Source: Candidatus Latescibacterota bacterium (lineage in GTDB: Bacteria; JAAXHH01; JABIQT01). Taken from it: 5,501 nucleotides of DNA. The notes under the pieces are model-generated. The model had not been told where the DNA came from and did no database searches. It saw only the letters and a list, made by a program, of their open reading frames with translations. Every line of letters begins with the position of its first letter. The first letter of the stretch is position 1. Location of the stretch: positions 1-5,501 of the forward strand of contig JABIQT010000221.1 of NCBI GenBank assembly GCA_018667995.1. Reading direction: 5' to 3'. The position numbers were made by a program, and so were the translations under genes. Shown here piece by piece: positions 1 through 5,501 of the stretch.

Positions 1-622
1 CGTAGGAATACCCGTAAACCATCACCGGGTGGCATCCATAGCTGAACAGCAGGCATCGAGCGGTACTTCCTTCTGCGCGCAATTCCAGAATACCCAGATC
101 CGGGTTGATATATCCAGTTTCGTTGGGTCGAAGCCCCATCGTCCCCGTATCATCCCGATTACGTCGATTGATGCCAATCCATGATTCCCCATTACGTGCC
201 GAGATGGTAACCGCCACGCAAGACTTCTGAGCCACAACGGCGGCACTACAGATGGTTTGCTGCAGCCAAAGGTCATATGCTGCCATAGCGGCAGTTTCAG
301 GTATCAAGGTCGCGTACTTGTCGATATTAGTCATGGGGCCACTGTGCGTATGTGAGAAATTCAATATCACCGCATCACATGGTGTGCCCGTCAAAGAAGA
401 CAGGTCGTTTCTCAGCAGTATTGAGGATCCGAGAGAGAGGCCAATGAGATCCAAGGAGACCAGAAGCAGCCGGCTGCCGGTTGCGTCCTCAATGTAAGTA
501 ACATGAGCCTCGAGGGGATCCAGAACTGATGCGCCAGGTGTGAAGCGCACTCCCCTCCCTCCCATTGGCAATCCCAACGGTGGTGTGATCTCAATCCGAG
601 ACCATCCTGCTCTGGCCGACAT
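1..622 (-). CDS. Neutral/alkaline ceramidase-family hydrolase, N-terminal part (cut by window edge)
   Basis: The frame is open from ATG at 622 to the left edge, giving 207 residues without a stop; the C-terminal part lies outside. The protein resembles the N-terminal domain of neutral/alkaline non-lysosomal ceramidases, zinc amidases that release a fatty acid from an N-acyl group. Visible marks are the opening 'EITPPLGLPMGG' (residues 11-22), 'LVSLDLIGL' (54-62), the zinc-site motif 'SHTHSGP' (90-96), 'INRR' (151-154) and 'YGCHPV' (195-200), whose His198 fits the second metal histidine. The remaining metal ligands expected further on cannot be checked. There is no signal peptide, since the family domain starts within about ten residues of Met1, so the enzyme is probably cytoplasmic, unlike classical secreted ceramidases. 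Many bacterial members of this family have unknown substrates, so ceramide is not assured. The start lies 23 bases after the dehydrogenase stop, which suggests co-transcription. Family assignment is fairly sure; substrate is unknown. Confidence 0.85.
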   Translation of the reverse strand, partial: MSARAGWSRIEITPPLGLPMGGRGVRFTPGASVLDPLEAHVTYIEDATGSRLLLVSLDLIGLSLGSSILLRNDLSSLTGTPCDAVILNFSHTHSGPMTNIDKYATLIPETAAMAAYDLWLQQTICSAAVVAQKSCVAVTISARNGESWIGINRRNRDDTGTMGLRPNETGYINPDLGILELRAEGSTARCLLFSYGCHPVMVYGYSY

Positions 623-628
623 ACCTTT

Positions 629-634
629 CCCCCT
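629..634 (-). promoter_or_regulatory. Ribosome binding site of the ceramidase-like gene
   Basis: On the minus strand AGGGGG lies 6 bases before the ATG at 622, inside the short gap after the dehydrogenase stop codon. It supports this start for a gene whose end is not in the window. Confidence 0.55.
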
Positions 635-645
635 GGTGCCTTCTG

Positions 646-1713
646 TCATGGCGCCACCGCTACACCGCAGAACTTCTGCGTCCTGGCCAAGGCGACAGCC
701 TCGTCGATGCGGGAAAGTGGTATTGGAGGACTGACCAGTCGATCGTAAGGGAAATGACCTCGCGTCTTCTCAAGGAATTCAATCCCTTGCTGGAGATGTA
801 CAGGGCTGTAGTTGTGGATGCCCTGAATAGTAACACACTTCCTGATGATCTGCTCGCCCGTCACCGGCAATGGGGAGTTCGGATGTACCATCCCCACAAA
901 GCTGTAGTATCCGCCTGTCCTCATCAGTTCCAGGCCCTGTGCGACCAGCTGAGAAGCGCCTGCCATCTCCAAAACCACGTCCACTCCGTCGGGAGCACAC
1001 CGAAAGACATTGGCCCGGTTGACGGGCCATGATTCTTCTCGGATATCCAACGGAATTCCACCAAAGTCAGCTACCAGACTCAGGCGTTCGATATTGATGT
1101 CGGAGCAGAAGACATGTTCAACGCCCATTTCCTTAAGGTAGGCGCAGGCATAGAGTCCCAGCATCCCGGCGCCCTGTACCATTGCAGAGCGAATGGTTGA
1201 TGGCATCCTTGATACGGCATTACAGACCGTGGAGAGTGCACAGTTCGCTGGCGCGGCAACGGCGTCTGGCATCCCTACCGGTATCTTTACAACAGTGGTG
1301 CCCGGCCTAAGGATGATATGTGAAGCGTAGCAACCATTGAGCCCCGTGCCATCCGTGACAGGGGCGTGGCCATATTTGAACACGCGCTCACACTTTTCGG
1401 GAAGCGCATACTCTTTGCAGTAGCTACACGCACCGCAACTATCTGCAATGGTCCACGTGATCCGATCGTCGACGGCTAATCCATCAATTGTACCGCCTAT
1501 AGCGACTACTCTCCCAACCGCTTCATGACCTAATACAAGTGGCGTTGGTTCGCTTCTTTGACCGCTGATGGTGTGCATGTCCGACCCGCAGATAGTAGCC
1601 AGGAGGATTTCAACAAGCACAGCTCCGGTCTCCAGTTGATGAGGAAGTTCGATGGTGTCGGAACGCAGCGAAATATCAGGCCCATCAAAGATCTGGACTT
1701 GGGCGCTACTCAT
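646..1713 (-). CDS. Zinc-dependent alcohol dehydrogenase, phosphonate-catabolism-associated type
   Basis: This is a medium-chain NAD(P)-dependent alcohol dehydrogenase of 355 residues from the chosen start. Catalytic zinc ligands are Cys42 in 'CGSDMH', His63-Glu64 in 'GHEAVG', and probably Cys158 in 'ANCALS'. The structural zinc site is complete with Cys93, Cys96, Cys99 and Cys108. The Rossmann motif 'GAGMLG' is at 181-186, and Asp205 at the end of the next strand favours NAD over NADP. The pattern resembles the clade described as a putative phosphonate catabolism-associated alcohol dehydrogenase (TIGR03366, from memory), and phnX lies two genes upstream. Its substrate is not established: oxidation of a hydroxyalkyl-phosphonate to phosphonoacetaldehyde, or turnover of acetaldehyde, would both fit. 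An in-frame ATG at 1740 would add nine residues, but its Shine-Dalgarno is only one base away and lies in a hairpin; similarity to the family begins just after 1713, where a weak GGGA lies six bases upstream. Enzyme class is sure, exact role less so. Confidence 0.9.
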   Translation of the reverse strand: MSSAQVQIFDGPDISLRSDTIELPHQLETGAVLVEILLATICGSDMHTISGQRSEPTPLVLGHEAVGRVVAIGGTIDGLAVDDRITWTIADSCGACSYCKEYALPEKCERVFKYGHAPVTDGTGLNGCYASHIILRPGTTVVKIPVGMPDAVAAPANCALSTVCNAVSRMPSTIRSAMVQGAGMLGLYACAYLKEMGVEHVFCSDINIERLSLVADFGGIPLDIREESWPVNRANVFRCAPDGVDVVLEMAGASQLVAQGLELMRTGGYYSFVGMVHPNSPLPVTGEQIIRKCVTIQGIHNYSPVHLQQGIEFLEKTRGHFPYDRLVSPPIPLSRIDEAVALARTQKFCGVAVAP

Positions 1714-1731
1714 AGCTTTTCCCGAGGAAAG

Positions 1732-1745
1732 AGGACGCATGTCCT
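1732..1745 (-). repeat. Small inverted repeat at the dehydrogenase start
   Basis: The minus-strand RNA reads AGGAC-AUGC-GUCCU, a perfect 5-bp stem with a 4-base loop. The loop holds the upstream candidate start codon (1740) and the stem holds most of its GAAGGA Shine-Dalgarno. It would hide that start and leave the ATG at 1713 as the likelier one, or it could modulate translation. It is short enough to be chance. Confidence 0.35.
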
Positions 1746-1832
1746 TCAGATATATTCATAGGGATGAACTTCTCTGCCGCATCTGGCTCATTGAGAAGTC
1801 TACGATCGCCATCTATCAATCTGATGTTTGAA

Positions 1833-3110
1833 TTAAAAAGGCACCCCGGATGCCTGCCAGAGGCCACACAGCATCACGGTAAGCCCGCTCAGACTGGCCA
1901 GTACAAACAGCGCCAATTTTCCCAGGTATAGCGGTGGGACCTGAAACGTGGCATATAGGAGAACTGGGTGCCGCAGGAAATTCCGCAGTCGGCGGTAGCT
2001 GAGGTTGCGTGGATATCCGAACTTGTATGCCAGGACAAGGTCGCCTCGCAGATAGCCATTGATTCGTAGTGAGAATTCCGAGGCGTCTCGCTCCCTAATC
2101 TCGCCAGCATCCGGATCATATTGCTTCACACGGCAGGTGCTTAGAAGTCCCATATCCACCAACCTCTTTATATCCAGCGTATGCAGCATTCTGCCATCGC
2201 CGCTGTACACACAGGAAACACCGGACTGCGGGTCTACGTAGGCCCAGCAACCTTGATCCTGCATCCAACACTCGCACACGTAGTGACCGGTGAGTTTGAG
2301 AGGACCGAACATCCCTGCCATGTCGACGAGACGCGTGGGTATCCCCGCGGCATTAGCGAACAGGTAAAATACCAGGGCGCTATTCTCGCAGAAACCATGG
2401 CTCCGGCCGGATGTAAGCTCCTCGTAGGTTCGCATGGGCGAGGCGTCAAGCAGTTCATCGTTGGGAAGCCCACCTGTGCCCTGCAAGTCTGCCATAACTG
2501 CGACGAAAACGGCGTTCAGTCTCTGAGAGGGTTGAGCGGTCAGATCAATGCGATCTTCAAGGATGCTTCGCGCATGTATCATGTCCAGATCATGAGACGG
2601 CAGTCCGGCCCAATCGCGAATGCTGTGAGGCATTGAAGAACTGAACTTGTAGGTACTTTTCGGGGAATAGTAATTGTCGGGCCAGGAGAGATTTGCCTCG
2701 GCGTATTTCTCCCGTGGATAGAACTGGACCGTGATTTCCATCGGTACGACCAGATCAGAATCATTGGGCACGAATCGATACGATTCCGTGAGCTCGTGAT
2801 CAGGAAAACATATTTCAGGATGCTGACTGTGGGTGACCTTACCGTCTGTCAGAGAAATGATCTGCCAGGAGTCGGTCGGAATCTCAGGCAGGAATTCAAA
2901 ACGAAGCGTCCTATGCGCCGTCAGTACCGTCGTTCGAATGATGGGGCGCTCGGCTACGTTGTATATCTCGCCCTCGGAGGCTTGACGGCTATGGTAGTCG
3001 AATTTCCGCCATCTCGGATCCGCGTATGTTCGGGTATATGTAAATCGGATCATCATGACAGATCCGAGGAACAGCAGTAAGGCGACAAAAAAGAGCATGG
3101 GGCCATCCAT
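1833..3110 (-). CDS. Membrane-anchored transglutaminase-like protein
   Basis: The protein has 425 residues. A hydrophobic segment at about 5-22 follows a very short N-terminus and acts as an uncleaved anchor; a second at about 396-417 lies near the C-terminus. The large part between them would sit on one side of the membrane, most likely outside the cytoplasm. Residues about 190-305 form a transglutaminase-like core (the fold of PF01841) with the expected order of catalytic residues: Cys241 in 'HGFCENSA', His276 in 'TGHYVCECW' and Asp293 in 'YVDPQSG'. 'AAGIPTRLV' (254-262) is a typical family stretch. Bacterial members may be proteases, amidases or cross-linkers, so the reaction is not known. 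Residues 55-160 look beta-rich, perhaps a substrate-binding region. The start is 19 bases after the phnX stop, with no clear Shine-Dalgarno, so translation may be coupled to phnX. Met5 (3098) is an alternative start. Its link to phosphonate use is unexplained. Confidence 0.85.
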   Translation of the reverse strand: MDGPMLFFVALLLFLGSVMMIRFTYTRTYADPRWRKFDYHSRQASEGEIYNVAERPIIRTTVLTAHRTLRFEFLPEIPTDSWQIISLTDGKVTHSQHPEICFPDHELTESYRFVPNDSDLVVPMEITVQFYPREKYAEANLSWPDNYYSPKSTYKFSSSMPHSIRDWAGLPSHDLDMIHARSILEDRIDLTAQPSQRLNAVFVAVMADLQGTGGLPNDELLDASPMRTYEELTSGRSHGFCENSALVFYLFANAAGIPTRLVDMAGMFGPLKLTGHYVCECWMQDQGCWAYVDPQSGVSCVYSGDGRMLHTLDIKRLVDMGLLSTCRVKQYDPDAGEIRERDASEFSLRINGYLRGDLVLAYKFGYPRNLSYRRLRNFLRHPVLLYATFQVPPLYLGKLALFVLASLSGLTVMLCGLWQASGVPF

Positions 3111-3129
3111 TGAGTTCAGAGGTGCCGAC

Positions 3130-3960
3130 TTAGGATCGCTCTCCGCGGCTTAATCTCCCATTGATCGTATCGATAATTGGTAATACGTCTGCGATACCAT
3201 CCACAACATAGTGGGCCCCTGTCTGATACATTCTTGTTCGTGCTGCATCAAGTCGTTCATCCAGCTCATCTTTTGGCAGAGCATTCACCTCGGCCTCGTT
3301 AAGCCCGATTTCGTTGCCCGTTTTAGCCAGACCGATCGTCCACATGCCTGCGTTCAATCCCTCTGCTATATCGGGAAGTGTATCACCGATTTTCACTATG
3401 GACTCCATCGGATATATTCCCAGATTCATGGCATTCTGGATGCACATCCACGGATCCGGCCGCCCCGCAGGAACATCAGTCGCGCAAACGGTAGAATCGG
3501 GTTCGTAACCCCTTTTCTTGGCCTCGCTAAGGAGTATTTCCATCATCTCACCGGTATAACCTGTTGTTGAACCGATCTTAAGGCCACGCTCACGTATTGC
3601 TGCCACCGTCTCCAATGTTCCTGGGATCAGATCACTATAGTCGGCCAGGCAATCAAGCTGCAAGGGTACGAACTCCTTAAACATGGCTTCCACATCTTCT
3701 TCGTTGGGTCTGGAGCCGTGAACACGCTCCCATTCCGCGGCTACACGCTCGATCCGCGTGATCTGTCGTATGTGGACCATCTTGTGGGCCCCCATGGGCA
3801 GTCGGGCCTCGGCAATGGAGATTGGTACTTGCCTGCGTTTAAATACTTCCATGAATACCACAGCAGGCGCATAGCACCCATAATCCATCGTGGTTCCAGC
3901 CCAATCGAGTAGGACTGCTTTCAGTTCCCCGGTGTAGCACCTGCTGTATGTGAACGACAT
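3130..3960 (-). CDS. phnX: Phosphonoacetaldehyde hydrolase (phosphonatase)
   Basis: PhnX cleaves the carbon-phosphorus bond of phosphonoacetaldehyde to give acetaldehyde and phosphate, usually as the second step of 2-aminoethylphosphonate breakdown after the transaminase PhnW. It is a cytoplasmic HAD-superfamily enzyme. The 276 residues match the usual length of about 270. Asp19 in 'LLDWAGTT' is the nucleophile, with Ala21 where most HAD phosphatases carry a second Asp, a phosphonatase hallmark. Lys60 in 'MGAHK' fits the Schiff-base lysine of the cap domain. 'STTGYT' (131-136) is motif II, 'AGRPDPWM' (165-172) holds the conserved Arg167, and 'GDTLPDI' (192-198) holds the Mg-binding acidic residues. 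The start has a good Shine-Dalgarno. The gene precedes the transglutaminase-like gene by 19 bases. No phnW is seen here, so the substrate must come from elsewhere in the genome or by another reaction. Assignment is firm. Confidence 0.96.
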   Translation of the reverse strand: MSFTYSRCYTGELKAVLLDWAGTTMDYGCYAPAVVFMEVFKRRQVPISIAEARLPMGAHKMVHIRQITRIERVAAEWERVHGSRPNEEDVEAMFKEFVPLQLDCLADYSDLIPGTLETVAAIRERGLKIGSTTGYTGEMMEILLSEAKKRGYEPDSTVCATDVPAGRPDPWMCIQNAMNLGIYPMESIVKIGDTLPDIAEGLNAGMWTIGLAKTGNEIGLNEAEVNALPKDELDERLDAARTRMYQTGAHYVVDGIADVLPIIDTINGRLSRGERS

Positions 3961-4088
3961 ATCTGTTTCCTTATAGCGAGATTGAACCTTTACGATTAAC
4001 GAGTATTCTATACCATGATTTCCAAAGGATCCGGTATTGAAATACGCTGCGACTCTTAGGGTTACATCGATCTGTTAAATCAGAAATC
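3961..4088. other. Spacer between the alpha/beta hydrolase gene and phnX
   Basis: These 128 bases carry no supported gene. They hold the phnX ribosome binding site and a few short imperfect dyads, but no stem followed by a T-tract. An AT-rich TAGAAT on the minus strand could be a -10 element for phnX, but no -35 partner stands at the right distance. The gap is long enough for phnX to have its own promoter, so co-transcription with the hydrolase gene is not certain. Confidence 0.5.
3968..3972 (-). promoter_or_regulatory. Ribosome binding site of phnX
   Basis: AAGGA lies 7 bases before the ATG at 3960. It is the best-placed Shine-Dalgarno in the window and fixes the phnX start. Confidence 0.75.
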
Positions 4089-5111
4089 TCAATATAGGTA
4101 CCTATGCAGCCACGCCTGAGTCTCTCTTGCCATATTAGCGGAATACGCGTGTTTGCCCCCAAACCACTTACAGCAATATTGACCGGCCGCACCAAGACGT
4201 TCGTAGAGATGGGATAGCTCTTCACCAACTGCCCTCGTCTGGTCCGTATTGGGAAAAAACTGATCCTCGGAGGCCCGTAAATCCAGAAAAGGACGTGGGG
4301 CAATAAGGGCGGCGACGTAATCCAAGTCAAAAGGAAGCATTTCGCCGTGGCATGATCCAGCCAGGTTCGGAAAGTTATAGGATTGTACGAGATTCTCCAC
4401 GACGCCGCCTTGCAGGCCACGCAAAGGCGACCATCCACAGACAGATACCAGCACAGAGATTCGAGTATCCAGCGCCGCGCCGAGCGACGTCATCTGTCCC
4501 CCTTGTGACCAGCCCGTGCATCCGATCCTGGCCTGATCCACTTCGGGGACCTCTATGAGAAAATCCACCGCGCGCGACACATCCCATGTCGACAGGCCCA
4601 CACGCGTCCAATCGGGATGCCTCTGATCCAGTGAGGCGGTATCATAGGGCTTAAGCCCTGGTGAGGTGCGCTCCCCGGCGCACGGATAATCGGGACAGAG
4701 GGCGATGTATCCGAGTCGTGCGAGGTCGGCACCATAGGCCTCTGGATTGCCCGGATCCCACGGCCCCGCAAGCCCTGCCGGACCGTCCTTCCCCCAATTG
4801 GGCGTCATGAACGAGCCAGGGAGACAGATGACAGCGGGCATCGGCCTCTCAACCAATTTCGGCACCAGTAGCCACGCCCAGACGAAGTCATCGGAATCGT
4901 TTCCGTACCGAACCTTACGCCTCCAGTAGCCGCCTTCATCTGTTTGATAGAGGGTAACGGCATTCAGACCAGGCTCCCTATCAAATACAGGGAACGCAAG
5001 GGTCTTCTGCAGCCAGGCCCGGACCTCTGAATTCAAATCAGACAATCTACCAAGGTCATCAGGAACCGCGAACGGTGTGCTCTTGAAGAAAGGGGTTTCG
5101 GCTGGTGACAT
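4089..5111 (-). CDS. Alpha/beta hydrolase, dienelactone hydrolase/acetylxylan-esterase-like
   Basis: The protein has 340 residues, no signal peptide and no membrane segment, so it should be cytoplasmic. It has the alpha/beta hydrolase signs: 'PAVICLPGS' (92-100) for the strand and oxyanion loop, 'GYIALCPDYPCAGER' (134-148), the nucleophile elbow 'GWSQGG' (200-205) with Ser202, Asp283 in 'RASEDQFFP' as the likely acid, and His321 in 'GGKHAYS' as the base. The overall pattern resembles the larger dienelactone hydrolase/acetylxylan-esterase-like group (Abhydrolase_7-like, from memory), often found near carbohydrate-use genes. Substrate is unknown; an ester or similar acyl bond is expected. The ATG at 5111 is the first possible ATG, since an in-frame TGA lies at 5115-5117; its Shine-Dalgarno is weak (GGATG, 4 bases away). 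It is the first gene of the minus-strand series and faces a divergent gene. Fold and triad are sure, function is not. Confidence 0.88.
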   Translation of the reverse strand: MSPAETPFFKSTPFAVPDDLGRLSDLNSEVRAWLQKTLAFPVFDREPGLNAVTLYQTDEGGYWRRKVRYGNDSDDFVWAWLLVPKLVERPMPAVICLPGSFMTPNWGKDGPAGLAGPWDPGNPEAYGADLARLGYIALCPDYPCAGERTSPGLKPYDTASLDQRHPDWTRVGLSTWDVSRAVDFLIEVPEVDQARIGCTGWSQGGQMTSLGAALDTRISVLVSVCGWSPLRGLQGGVVENLVQSYNFPNLAGSCHGEMLPFDLDYVAALIAPRPFLDLRASEDQFFPNTDQTRAVGEELSHLYERLGAAGQYCCKWFGGKHAYSANMARETQAWLHRYLY

Positions 5112-5156
5112 CGGTCATCCAAGGGATTGGAATTCATGTGTGAGAATCGGTATGCG

Positions 5157-5184
5157 AAAATAGCTTCTGCCTGCCAAAAAGCAA
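5157..5184 (-). promoter_or_regulatory. Candidate promoter for the minus-strand hydrolase gene
   Basis: On the minus strand TTGCTT (5184-5179) and TATTTT (5162-5157) are separated by 16 bases, giving a start of transcription about 40 bases before the ATG at 5111. Each hexamer matches the sigma-70 consensus at only four of six bases, so this is a weak proposal. Confidence 0.3.
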
Positions 5185-5263
5185 GTCTTTTGATCGTCGA
5201 AATGAAGGATGATTCAGCTGGTAAATAGCACACGATCTACCATCTCGAAGTCGGTAATTTAGA

Positions 5264-5293
5264 TTGACATGACTCAAGTCCCATCGATACAAT
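5264..5293 (+). promoter_or_regulatory. Near-consensus sigma-70 promoter for the right-edge gene
   Basis: A perfect TTGACA (5264-5269) is followed after 18 bases by TACAAT (5288-5293), five of six matches to the -10 consensus. Transcription would start near 5300, leaving a leader of about 90 bases before the ATG at 5391. The spacer holds a small dyad, GACT-CA-AGTC (5271-5280), where a repressor could bind between the two hexamers. The promoter is the strongest in the window. Confidence 0.65.
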
Positions 5294-5390
5294 GGCCGAA
5301 GCACTCTAGGCATCTGCACGCCATTCCAGTGTCCCCAATTTAGTACCGTTAACCCACTATTCTTATACATAAACATAATCTTGTAACCTT

Positions 5391-5501
5391 ATGGCCTTCA
5401 AAAAGATAACTGCCGTCCTGATTATAACCGCGTTGGTACTGTGGTATCTCTATCCGTCCAAAACCGTATATCAGGATTCCGATGCAAATGTGGTGGAGAT
5501 C
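5391..5501 (+). CDS. N-terminus of a membrane-anchored or exported protein, perhaps a transporter solute-binding protein (cut by window edge)
   Basis: Only 37 residues are visible. A basic start (Met-Ala-Phe-Lys-Lys) is followed by a hydrophobic stretch at about 6-21 ending 'LWYLYP', then a polar segment with 'YQDSDANVVEI'. This is a signal peptide or signal anchor. There is no lipobox cysteine and no obvious small-x-small cleavage site, so an uncleaved anchor is possible. A polar linker leading into a 'VVEI' strand is reminiscent of ABC-transporter solute-binding proteins of the sugar type, but 37 residues cannot prove this. An in-frame stop at 5376-5378 and no other ATG make 5391 the start; no Shine-Dalgarno precedes it. 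It is driven by the promoter at 5264-5293 and is divergent from the phosphonatase series. The identification as a coding start is likely, the function tentative. Confidence 0.6.
   Translation, partial: MAFKKITAVLIITALVLWYLYPSKTVYQDSDANVVEI

Larger units (their letters stand above)
5112..5390. other. Divergent intergenic control region
   Basis: These 279 bases separate the minus-strand gene series from the plus-strand gene at the right edge and hold no supported gene. A strong promoter for the right-hand gene is visible and a weaker candidate faces left. The pentamer CGGTA occurs at 5148-5152 and 5252-5256 and inverted (TACCG) at 5345-5349; AATTTAG occurs at 5256-5262 and 5338-5344. These could be pieces of a regulator site, but are short enough for chance. 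Confidence 0.6.

Noticed and set aside
1768-1799. Inverted repeat ACTTCTC/GAGAAGT between the transglutaminase-like gene and the dehydrogenase gene
   Set aside because: The 7-bp arms are perfect but are separated by 18 bases, with no T-tract. It is too weak to call a terminator, though it may be a minor RNA structure.
2181-2636. Plus-strand open frame of 151 codons
   Set aside because: It lies wholly inside the transglutaminase-like gene on the other strand, has no recognisable domain, and the opposite frame has an intact catalytic triad and membrane segments.
4002-4015. Promoter for phnX around TAGAAT on the minus strand
   Set aside because: The -10-like hexamer is acceptable, but no -35-like hexamer stands 16-18 bases upstream and there is no proper extended -10.
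4068-4091. Possible terminator after the hydrolase gene
   Set aside because: The dyad TCTG-ATTTAA-CAGA has a short A/T-containing stem and no following T-tract, so it does not look like an intrinsic terminator.
3971-4438. Minus-strand open frame of 155 codons extending beyond the hydrolase stop
   Set aside because: Most of it overlaps the alpha/beta hydrolase C-terminal half in another frame, including the regions with Asp283 and His321. Its translation is rich in Trp, Arg and Ile with no family pattern.
5134-5376. Minus-strand open frame of 80 codons in the divergent spacer
   Set aside because: It covers the promoter elements, has no recognisable motif and no Shine-Dalgarno, and looks like chance coding in a control region.

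Overview
The window is a compact bacterial locus with a roughly balanced base composition. It holds five genes on the minus strand and the first codons of a divergent gene at the right edge. No rRNA, tRNA, transposase, CRISPR array or phage gene was seen. The phylum cannot be fixed. The mix of protein families (cytoplasmic ceramidase-like metalloenzyme, large esterase-like alpha/beta hydrolase, membrane transglutaminase-like protein) and the uneven Shine-Dalgarno signals would suit an environmental heterotroph, for example of the Planctomycetota/Verrucomicrobiota/Lentisphaerota or Armatimonadota/Chloroflexota kind. That is inference only.

Minus-strand layout in order of transcription, right to left: (1) an alpha/beta hydrolase of dienelactone hydrolase/acetylxylan-esterase type, 5111-4089; (2) phnX, phosphonoacetaldehyde hydrolase, 3960-3130; (3) a transglutaminase-like protein with a membrane segment at each end, 3110-1833; (4) a zinc-dependent alcohol dehydrogenase resembling the clade repeatedly found with phosphonate catabolism genes, 1713-646; (5) the N-terminal 207 residues of a neutral/alkaline ceramidase-family protein, 622 to the left edge, where it is cut off. 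Gaps are 128, 19, about 92-119 and 23 bases, so this may be one operon or two or three transcription units. To the right, a 279-base spacer carries a near-consensus sigma-70 promoter (5264-5293) pointing at a plus-strand gene that starts at 5391. Only its membrane signal/anchor N-terminus is visible; it may be a transporter binding protein.

The firmest functional anchor is PhnX, which splits phosphonoacetaldehyde into acetaldehyde and phosphate; its catalytic residues are visible. The dehydrogenase could make phosphonoacetaldehyde from a hydroxyethyl-phosphonate or deal with the acetaldehyde product. No phnW transaminase, C-P lyase gene or phosphonate transporter is visible. The esterase-like and ceramidase-like hydrolases suggest that the phosphonate may be released from a larger conjugate such as a phosphonolipid or phosphonate-decorated glycan. 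This is a hypothesis from gene neighbourhood, not something the sequence proves.
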